Shown: one piece after another, positions 58,173 through 64,000 of the stretch
Numbering within the stretch: position 1 is the first letter of the stretch
Layout: the number at the start of each line of letters is the position of its first letter
Assembly: GCF_003254585.1 (NCBI RefSeq)
Contig: NZ_QJGZ01000036.1
Span: 186,001 to 250,000, forward strand
Reading direction: 5' to 3'
DNA: 64,000 bases
Source of the DNA: Flavobacterium sharifuzzamanii
GTDB lineage: Bacteria > Bacteroidota > Bacteroidia > Flavobacteriales > Flavobacteriaceae
Translations under genes and position numbers: made by a program
Notes under the pieces: generated by a model
The model's database searches: none
The model's input: only the letters and a program-made list of their open reading frames with translations
Told to the model about the DNA's origin: nothing

Positions 58173-58622
58173 ATGAAATTTAATTGGGGAACAGGAATTG
58201 TCATTGCATTCGGATTGTTTATGACATTTATTTTATATTTTGTTTTTGAAGTGCAGTCAAATTCTAAATACGATAATGATTTGGTTGTAGAAGAATATTA
58301 CAAACATGATACGCACTTTCAAGAAGAAATGGCAAGAATTCAAAATGCGCATGATTTGCAGCATAAGCCATCTATTAAATACACAGGAGAAGGTGTAGCT
58401 GTAATTTTTCCTGCAGGATTTGAAAGTGATAAAGTAAAAGGAAATATTCAATTGTACAGACCTTCAAACAAAAAATTCGATTTTAATACTCAAATTGCCT
58501 TAACCAATTCAGAAATAATTATTCCGCAGAAAAAATTAATAAAAGGACGCTGGGATGTTAATATGGAATGGCAGTATGAAGGTAAAAAATATCTAACTAA
58601 AGAAGTTATTTACGTAAACTGA
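58173..58622 (+). CDS. ccoH: FixH/CcoH family protein
   Basis: A 149-residue protein: one N-terminal membrane helix (FNWGTGIVIAFGLFMTFILYFVFEV), then a periplasmic domain with VVEEYYKHDTHFQEEMARIQNA and IKGRWDVNMEWQYEGKKYL, the FixH pattern. FixH takes part in copper handling in cbb3 assembly. Its ATG lies 12 bp after the ccoG stop. Confidence 0.92.
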   Translation: MKFNWGTGIVIAFGLFMTFILYFVFEVQSNSKYDNDLVVEEYYKHDTHFQEEMARIQNAHDLQHKPSIKYTGEGVAVIFPAGFESDKVKGNIQLYRPSNKKFDFNTQIALTNSEIIIPQKKLIKGRWDVNMEWQYEGKKYLTKEVIYVN

Positions 58623-58629
58623 AAATAAA

Positions 58630-59331
58630 ATGTTATTCTCTGCTTTCTTTTTAGGGTTAATTAGTAGTCTGCATTGTGTTGGAATGTGCGGGCCAATTGC
58701 CATGATGCTTCCCGTAGACAGGCAAAATGAAGCTAAAAAAGCAACACAGATTATGACATATCACCTCGGTCGACTAACAGCTTATTCAATAATTGGGTTG
58801 ATTTTTGGATTACTCGGAAGAGGTTTTTTTCTGGCTGGACTACAACAGAAAATGTCTATAATTATTGGTGTAATTATGATTATTGTGGTTTTGATTCCTG
58901 AGAAAAAATTTGCTCAATACAATTTTTCTAAGCCTGTTTACAAAATCATTTCAAAAGTTAAAGCTAATCTAGGAAGCCAGTTTAAAAATAAGAGCTATAA
59001 ATCTATTTTTACAATTGGTCTTCTAAACGGATTTTTGCCATGCGGAATGGTTTATGTTGCTTTATTTGGAGCAATTGCAATGCAAAGTGCAGGTTATGGA
59101 GTTCTTTATATGCTTTTATTTGGAATAGGAACGATACCGTTAATGACAGTTGTGGTTTATGTCAACTCATTATTAAAACTGCCTTTCAGAAACAAAATCC
59201 AAAAGGCAATTCCATATGTGGCGGTTATAATTGGCGTTTTATTTATCCTTCGTGGATTAGGATTGGGAATTCCATATATTTCTCCTTCAAACATGAGCTT
59301 GTTTGTACAGCAGACTCCAAACTGCCACTAG
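58630..59331 (+). CDS. TauE/SafE-like (COG2836) membrane protein of the cbb3 cluster
   Basis: A 233-residue inner-membrane protein with about six helices. The opening FLGLISSLHCVGMCGPIAMML and GFLPCGMVYVALFGAIAMQ carry the Cys pair typical of COG2836, the DsbD-like group found at the end of cbb3 clusters. It probably handles copper or thiol reduction in oxidase assembly, but the exact role is not proven. Last gene of the operon. Confidence 0.88.
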   Translation: MLFSAFFLGLISSLHCVGMCGPIAMMLPVDRQNEAKKATQIMTYHLGRLTAYSIIGLIFGLLGRGFFLAGLQQKMSIIIGVIMIIVVLIPEKKFAQYNFSKPVYKIISKVKANLGSQFKNKSYKSIFTIGLLNGFLPCGMVYVALFGAIAMQSAGYGVLYMLLFGIGTIPLMTVVVYVNSLLKLPFRNKIQKAIPYVAVIIGVLFILRGLGLGIPYISPSNMSLFVQQTPNCH

Positions 59332-59350
59332 AAATATATATTTTAAGTTA

Positions 59351-60715
59351 TTATACAGTCATCGAAAACAGATTTGTTTCCGGTGACTTTCTTTTTAGAT
59401 GTAAGTCAAATGCCATGCAGATATTGCGGACAAAAGGTCTTCCTTCTTCTGTAATCTTAATTTTATTGTTTTCAATAACAATTAAATTATCATTTTCTAT
59501 TTCTTTCAAAGCAGTTAACACTTCAGGAAGTTCTGTAAAATTTAAAGATTCTGCATTCCAGGAAGTTTCTAGTTCGCAGGTTAAATTCAGAATGTGTTTT
59601 CTAATAATAAGATCTTCATTGTTTAGAATATGTCCCTTTACAACAGGAAGTTTATCGGATTCTATAATCTCGTAATATTCCTCTAGGCTTTTAGTGTTTT
59701 GAGCAAAACTATACCAGCTGTCACTTATTGAAGAAACACCTAAACCAATCATAACTTGAGTTTTAGAAGCGCTGTAGCCCATGAAATTTCTATGAAGATT
59801 TCCATTATGCGCAGCTTTGTATAAACTGTCATCTTTTAAAGCAAAATGATCCATACCAATTTCGTGGTAACCGTTTTGAATTAGAAGCTTTTTACCAATT
59901 TCATACAGTTTTCTCTTTTCGGCATCTTTTGGTAGGTTTTCGTCATTAAAACCGCGTTGTCCGTTTCCTTTTATCCAAGGCACGTGCGCATAACTGTAAA
60001 ATGCTAATCTATCTGGTTTTAAGGAATTGGTTTTCTCGACTGTATCTACGACATCTTCTATGGTTTGAAATGGAAGTCCAAAAATTATATCGTGCCCTAT
60101 TGAAGTATAGCCAATTTCTTTAGCCCAAAAAGTTACTTTGGCAACATTATGAAACGGCTGAATTCTATTGATTGCTTTTTGAACTGTAGGAGAATAATCT
60201 TGCACGCCAAAACTTACTCGGCGAAAGCCTAAATCAAATAATTTTTTAAGCTGTTCGTGAGTTGTGTTATTTGGATGTCCTTCAAAACTAAATTCGTGGT
60301 TTTCTGCTCTTACAGCATGATCAAAAATTCCGTTAATAAGACATTCTAAATTTTCTTTTGAAAAGAATGTAGGAGTTCCTCCACCTAAGTGAATTTCTTT
60401 AATTACGGGTTTTTCAGGAAGCAAATCACAATACATTTTCCATTCTTTAAGAACTGCTTGAATGTATTTTTCTTCTACTGAATGATTTTTGGTAATACGC
60501 TTGTTGCATCCACAGAAAGTGCACATGCTTTCGCAAAAAGGAAGATGAATGTATAAACTTATTCCGTTTCTTGAATTGCTTTCAGAAAATGATTGCCTTA
60601 AAGTAGTAATCCATTTTTCGGATGTAAAGTCAGCTTCATTCCAATATGGAACTGTCGGGTAACTAGTATATCTTGGACCTGAGACGTTGTACTTTTGAGT
60701 CAAAGAAATTTTCAT
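59351..60715 (-). CDS. hemN: Oxygen-independent coproporphyrinogen III oxidase
   Basis: A 454-residue radical SAM enzyme of haem synthesis under low oxygen. The cluster Cys lie in CESMCTFCGC (Cys61, 65, 68, with Cys70), and the HemN-type blocks PRYTSYPTVPYW, EIHLGGGTPTFFS, RVSFGVQDYSPTVQKAINR, and YHEIGMDHFAL are all present, which separates it from HemW. It faces the cbb3 operon convergently and has its own Fnr-like promoter, so haem for cbb3 is supplied in step. Confidence 0.95.
   Translation of the reverse strand: MKISLTQKYNVSGPRYTSYPTVPYWNEADFTSEKWITTLRQSFSESNSRNGISLYIHLPFCESMCTFCGCNKRITKNHSVEEKYIQAVLKEWKMYCDLLPEKPVIKEIHLGGGTPTFFSKENLECLINGIFDHAVRAENHEFSFEGHPNNTTHEQLKKLFDLGFRRVSFGVQDYSPTVQKAINRIQPFHNVAKVTFWAKEIGYTSIGHDIIFGLPFQTIEDVVDTVEKTNSLKPDRLAFYSYAHVPWIKGNGQRGFNDENLPKDAEKRKLYEIGKKLLIQNGYHEIGMDHFALKDDSLYKAAHNGNLHRNFMGYSASKTQVMIGLGVSSISDSWYSFAQNTKSLEEYYEIIESDKLPVVKGHILNNEDLIIRKHILNLTCELETSWNAESLNFTELPEVLTALKEIENDNLIVIENNKIKITEEGRPFVRNICMAFDLHLKRKSPETNLFSMTV
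59357..59388 (+). terminator. Terminator for the cbb3 operon inside hemN
   Basis: AGTCATCGAAAACA pairs with TGTTTCCGGTGACT (one G-T pair, one mismatch), followed by TTTCTTTTT on the plus strand. It lies within the last hemN codons, so the cbb3 operon is ended by coding sequence of its convergent neighbour. Confidence 0.48.
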
Positions 60716-60736
60716 AATGACGGATTTAGTTTACAT

Positions 60737-60779
60737 CAAAATTAAAACTTCAAGTCAAGATAGAAAATGACAAATATCA
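60737..60779 (-). promoter_or_regulatory. Fnr-like box and -7 element of hemN
   Basis: The dyad TGACAAATATCA on the plus strand (60768-60779, centre 60773.5) lies upstream of the minus-strand -7 TAATTTTG (60744 to 60737), an exact TAnnTTTG. Centre-to-G distance is 36.5 bp, identical to the ccoI and ccoS promoters. The hemN ATG at 60715 leaves a leader of about 17 nt. Confidence 0.76.
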
Positions 60780-60794
60780 TATAAGTTGTAAATA

Positions 60795-60822
60795 AAAAGA
60801 GACCCAAAATTGAGTCTCTTTT
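60795..60822 (-). terminator. Terminator after the 60836-61312 gene
   Basis: AAAAGAGAC pairs with GTCTCTTTT around a 10-nt loop; the minus strand ends in TTTTTATTT. Confidence 0.78.
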
Positions 60823-60835
60823 CTGAATTAAATAA

Positions 60836-61312
60836 CTAACGTGATATAGAATCTTGGATGATTTTAAGCCATTTTTTCGCAAACTGATGATCTTGATATA
60901 CGCTAATCTGCTTGATGCGATCGTCATCAAAATCATAGAATGGAATTATTAATTTTTTAGATGTTTCTTTTTCTTGAAATTCAAAATCTATCTTAATAAT
61001 AGTATCTGAGCTAGAGTCTGTTGTTGGAACCAATTTGCATGAACCAATTGTGTTTAAATCAACATATATTGACTCTTGTTGATTCGGATTGAAATTCATC
61101 AAAATGAACTTGTTGTTTTTCTGATCAATCGTTAAAGTCTTATTGTTGATTGATTCTGTCAAATCAAAATCTTCTGGATGAGTTGGATTGAATCTTTTTT
61201 TGATATTTAAAATTCTTGATTTGCTTGCAGCTGATGAACGCGCTGAAAAATAAATAGGGATAGCAACAATAATTAAAATCACAATACCCATTATTGTGGT
61301 AGTAGTTTCCAT
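60836..61312 (-). CDS. Hypothetical membrane-anchored protein
   Basis: A 158-residue protein with one N-terminal membrane helix (TIMGIVILIIVAIPIYFSARS) and a cytosolic beta-rich domain (NNKFILMNFNPNQQESIYVDLNTIGSCKL; FDDDRIKQISVYQDHQFAKKWL). No family recognised. It lies between the unknown at 61420 and hemN, with its own terminator, so it is probably transcribed alone. Confidence 0.75.
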   Translation of the reverse strand: METTTTIMGIVILIIVAIPIYFSARSSAASKSRILNIKKRFNPTHPEDFDLTESINNKTLTIDQKNNKFILMNFNPNQQESIYVDLNTIGSCKLVPTTDSSSDTIIKIDFEFQEKETSKKLIIPFYDFDDDRIKQISVYQDHQFAKKWLKIIQDSISR

Positions 61313-61419
61313 AATGTTTTTAATGTAATAAATAAATGATATGCATAACAGTTTTCGGTTTGAAAACGGCTAAGTGCGTGCTGAAGAATAAGTCTTCTAA
61401 TGAAAAATCAAGTATTTAT

Positions 61420-61767
61420 TTACCAGAAAAAATGGAAAGCATAAAGTATGACTAAAACCTTCTTACTTTGAGTCGTAAAGAGTTTAGTATATGCTGTACT
61501 AACTGAAACAGTTTGATGTTGTGGAATAAGCGGTAAAAGCGTATCGAAACATTTAATTATCCCAGATGGATTTGTTTTGATATTTGCTGCAAGTTGATAA
61601 CTTCCTTGTGGCTGTATAAATGCAGATGAATCAGGAATGTCTTTGCAGAAATTAGTATCGGATTTTTCCGTTTCAATTACGTGCATAGAAGCTTGGTCTG
61701 CCTGATAAGCAAACAGTCCTGCAAGTATAAGTGTAATAAGAATAACGGTTTTACGAATCCAATTCAT
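61420..61767 (-). CDS. Hypothetical exported or membrane-anchored protein
   Basis: A 115-residue protein with an N-terminal hydrophobic helix (TVILITLILAGLFAYQAD), then a soluble part with two Cys (TNFCKDIPD, IIKCFDTLLP) that could form a disulfide outside the cytoplasm. It ends in a hydrophobic stretch (VLVILYAFHFFW). No family recognised. A near-consensus TAAATTCG lies upstream at 61780-61773. Confidence 0.68.
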   Translation of the reverse strand: MNWIRKTVILITLILAGLFAYQADQASMHVIETEKSDTNFCKDIPDSSAFIQPQGSYQLAANIKTNPSGIIKCFDTLLPLIPQHQTVSVSTAYTKLFTTQSKKVLVILYAFHFFW

Positions 61768-61833
61768 GTCGGCGAATTTAAGTCATAAAACGCAATTAAA
61801 GAAATTTTATAGAATTAATTAACACTCAAAAAA

Positions 61834-61858
61834 AAGTCCTCAACTTAACTGAGGACTT
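61834..61858 (-). terminator. Terminator after the doxX-like gene
   Basis: A perfect 9-bp stem, AAGTCCTCA / TGAGGACTT, with a 7-nt loop, is followed on the minus strand by eight T residues. Confidence 0.88.
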
Positions 61859-61864
61859 ATGAGG

Positions 61865-62287
61865 TTATTGTTGCATTTTAAAGTAATAATCTGCTGAATG
61901 TTTGCCACTTCCGTAAAACAGAAAGAATATGCAGACTAATAAAACGACTATAGCTAGAACTAAACTTTCAGAATGCATTCTTCCCATAGAGTTGACAAGA
62001 ACGGCACCAAATAAAATTGGCAATTGAGCCGCGATCGCCCATCGGGTTAAAAGCCCAAAAATAATCATTATACCACCAATCATGTGGGCAGGAGCAATGT
62101 AATGCAGCATAAACATGCCTCCTCCATACTTATCGATAGGGGAAATCAAATCATGCAGGTATTGAATATTGGTGACGAAAGAGACACCTTTCATAAATAA
62201 AAATCCACCCAAAACAATACGTACTAAATCAACTGGTAAATAAGTGTGCGAATTTGCCCATTTATTCAAACTTTTTACATTTTCCAT
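61865..62287 (-). CDS. DoxX-family membrane protein
   Basis: A 140-residue inner-membrane protein with four helices. LVRIVLGGFLFMKGVSFV opens the DoxX domain, IAPAHMIGGIMIIFGLLTRWAIAAQLPILFGAVLV gives the conserved middle, and LVLAIVVLLVCIFFLFYGSGKHSADYYFK the end. DoxX-like proteins are linked to quinone or thiosulfate oxidation in some bacteria, but most have no set function. Transcribed alone. Confidence 0.88.
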   Translation of the reverse strand: MENVKSLNKWANSHTYLPVDLVRIVLGGFLFMKGVSFVTNIQYLHDLISPIDKYGGGMFMLHYIAPAHMIGGIMIIFGLLTRWAIAAQLPILFGAVLVNSMGRMHSESLVLAIVVLLVCIFFLFYGSGKHSADYYFKMQQ

Positions 62288-62409
62288 GATGTTGTGTGAT
62301 TAAAAATTATATACTAAGTTACTAATTTTTAATTAAATATTTATTTTTAACACCTTGAAAATAAGTTTTTTGCTTTTTATTTAACGCCTTGTTGAGAATT
62401 CTTAAATCG

Positions 62410-64000
62410 TTACACTTGAATGACTCCCAGATTAAAAGGTTTTTGAATAGGAGCGTGGTTTGCTGCTTCGATTCCCATAGAAATCCAATTGCGGGTTTCG
62501 AGTGGATCAATGATGGCATCTGTCCAAAGTCTAGAAGCGGCGTAGTATGGCGATGTTTGTGCATCGTAACGGGCTTTTATTTTATCGAATAATTCGGTTT
62601 CTTTTGCTTCATCAACTTTTTCTCCTTTTGCTTTAAGTGAAGAAGCTTCAATTTGCGCTAATACTTTTGCAGCTTGAGTTCCGCCCATTACGGCAAGTTC
62701 TGCACTTGGCCAAGCGAATATTAATCGAGGATCATAGGCTTTTCCGCACATAGCATAATTTCCTGCTCCGTACGAGTTTCCGATGATAACTGTGAATTTA
62801 GGAACAACAGAATTACTCACAGCATTTACCATTTTGGCGCCGTCTTTAATAATACCGCCATGTTCAGATTTTGAACCAACCATAAAGCCGGTAACATCTT
62901 GTAAAAATACCAGCGGAATTTTTTTCTGATTGCAATTGGCAATAAAACGAGTGGCTTTGTCAGCACTGTCAGAGTAAATTACGCCTCCAAATTGCATTTC
63001 GCCTTTTTTGGTTTTTACTACTTTTCTCTGATTAGCAACGATTCCTACAGCCCATCCATCAATTCTGGCGTAACCTGTAATAAGAGATTGTCCGTAGCCT
63101 TCTTTGTAGGCTTCAAATTCTGAATTATCAACCAAACGCTTGATAATTTCCATCATATCGTATTGTTCGGTTCTCGCTTTTGGAAGAATTCCGTAAATCT
63201 CATTTGGATCTAAAGCAGGTTTTTCCGACTTGATTCTGCTATATCCTGCTTTATCAAAATCACCAATCTTATCTACAATATTTTTGATTTTGTCCAAAGC
63301 ATCTTTATCATCTTTAGCTTTATAATCGGTAACACCCGAAATTTCGCAATGCGTTGTTGCTCCGCCTAAAGTCTCATTATCGATAGTTTCTCCAATTGCA
63401 GCTTTTACTAAATAACTTCCGGCAAGGAAAATGCTTCCTGTTTTGTCAACGATTAATGCTTCATCGCTCATGATTGGAAGGTAGGCTCCTCCAGCAACAC
63501 AGCTTCCCATAACGGCAGCGATTTGGGTAATTCCCATACTGCTCATTTGGGCATTATTTCTAAAGATTCGTCCAAAATGTTCTTTATCTGGAAAAATTTC
63601 ATCCTGCATTGGGAGATAAACCCCTGCGCTGTCTACAAGATAAATAATAGGAAGTCGATTTTCCATTGCGATTTCCTGCGCACGAAGATTCTTCTTTCCT
63701 GTTATCGGAAACCAAGCTCCAGCTTTTACAGTAGCATCATTGGCAACCACGATACATTGTTTCCCTCTGATGTAGCCAATTTTTACTACAACACCTCCAG
63801 AAGGACAGCCACCATGTTCTGGATACATTCCTTCACCGGCAAAACCTCCAATTTCAATACTTTTAGAATTTTCATCCAATAAATAAGCAATTCTTTCGCG
63901 AGCTGTCATTTTTCCTTCAGAATGCAATTTCTCGATTCTTTTTTCGCCTCCGCCTAATTTAACTTTTGCTAATTTTTGTTTTAGTTCAGAAAGAAGTAAT
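62410..64000 (-). CDS. Acyl-CoA carboxylase beta subunit, 5'-truncated by window edge
   Basis: The frame stays open past the Met at 63927 to the right edge (LGGGEKRIEKLHSEGKMTARER), so the N-terminus is outside. The visible ~530 residues are a carboxyltransferase: ARERIAYLLDENSKSIEIGGFA, GGYLPIMSDEALIVDKTGSIFLAG, GGATTHCEISGVTDY, then the second crotonase half with LVFLQDVTGFMVGSKSEHGGIIKDGAKMVNAV and FAWPSAELAVMGGTQAAKVL. It transfers carboxyl from biotin to an acyl-CoA (propionyl- or methylcrotonyl-CoA); the substrate cannot be told without the alpha subunit, which is not in view. Confidence 0.92.
   Translation of the reverse strand, partial: LLLSELKQKLAKVKLGGGEKRIEKLHSEGKMTARERIAYLLDENSKSIEIGGFAGEGMYPEHGGCPSGGVVVKIGYIRGKQCIVVANDATVKAGAWFPITGKKNLRAQEIAMENRLPIIYLVDSAGVYLPMQDEIFPDKEHFGRIFRNNAQMSSMGITQIAAVMGSCVAGGAYLPIMSDEALIVDKTGSIFLAGSYLVKAAIGETIDNETLGGATTHCEISGVTDYKAKDDKDALDKIKNIVDKIGDFDKAGYSRIKSEKPALDPNEIYGILPKARTEQYDMMEIIKRLVDNSEFEAYKEGYGQSLITGYARIDGWAVGIVANQRKVVKTKKGEMQFGGVIYSDSADKATRFIANCNQKKIPLVFLQDVTGFMVGSKSEHGGIIKDGAKMVNAVSNSVVPKFTVIIGNSYGAGNYAMCGKAYDPRLIFAWPSAELAVMGGTQAAKVLAQIEASSLKAKGEKVDEAKETELFDKIKARYDAQTSPYYAASRLWTDAIIDPLETRNWISMGIEAANHAPIQKPFNLGVIQV

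Noticed and set aside
1..64000. tRNA, rRNA, prophage or IS elements
   Set aside because: No TPsiC-like loop with flanking stems, no transposase, integrase or phage structural gene (other than the T6SS-type baseplate protein) was recognised by eye. A covariance-model scan for tRNAs and small RNAs was not possible here and would be decisive.

Overview
The window reads as a chromosomal segment of a Bacteroidota bacterium, most likely a Flavobacterium. It is AT-rich. Many genes are preceded by the Bacteroidota -7 element TAnnTTTG. Lipoproteins carry acidic residues just after the lipidated Cys. Gene content is typical of Flavobacteriia (DUF6048/DUF6452 beside rlmD, fused ccoNO, DUF5606 beside def and mazG, DapD, Mqo, EpsC/CysM). 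No prophage, insertion sequence, CRISPR array, rRNA or tRNA was recognised. Both window edges cut genes: the 3' part of a type VI secretion baseplate gene (tssF-like) on the left and the 5' end of an acyl-CoA carboxylase beta subunit on the right.

Layout. 1-5 kb: tssF end, then a lipoprotein pair, a PhoX/DUF839-like protein and a di-heme peroxidase with an imelysin-like N-terminal domain. 5-13 kb: a CBS/DUF294 regulator with a DnaQ-like exonuclease, small unknowns, a DinB-like protein, an HxlR regulator, an AlkC/AlkD-like repair protein, a toxin-antitoxin pair overlapping a pentapeptide-repeat gene, and murQ. 13-18 kb: two tandem membrane-anchored AraC-type regulators and a TonB-dependent receptor-like barrel. 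18-26 kb: ZIP transporter, methyltransferases, a racemase, the rlmD operon and an orphan histidine kinase. 26-35 kb: aldo/keto reductase, cysM-cysE, DUF1003, Smr protein, cysteine desulfurase, Sua5. 35-41 kb: lipopolysaccharide core genes (acyltransferase, four glycosyltransferases, a Kdo-kinase-like protein). 41-50 kb: dapD, a PAS protein, a second toxin-antitoxin pair, ruvX, mqo, a FUSC membrane protein, def, DUF5606, mazG. 50-61 kb: an Fnr-like regulator, ccoI, the ccoS-ccoNO-ccoQ-ccoP-ccoG-ccoH-safE cluster for cbb3 oxidase, and hemN. 61-64 kb: two unknowns, DoxX and the carboxylase.

The most informative signal is regulatory. Four promoters (ccoI, ccoS operon, hemN and the Aer-like PAS gene) each carry an Fnr-like dyad, TGAY-N4-RTCA. 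In every case the dyad centre lies exactly 36.5 bp upstream of the final G of a TAnnTTTG-like -7 element, which corresponds to about -41.5 from the expected transcription start. The Crp/Fnr-family gene beside ccoI is the obvious candidate regulator. This predicts a compact low-oxygen regulon covering the high-affinity oxidase, its copper supply, oxygen-independent haem synthesis and a redox/oxygen-type PAS sensor.

A second unexplained layer is a set of 'word' repeats in intergenic regions, such as CTAAGnTTCTAAG, ACAAAGGnnCAAAG, TTAAACGATTAA, ATCTAATTGACAC and ACTTGAA. They occur in at least eight gaps, often as long imperfect dyads wrapped around ordinary terminators.
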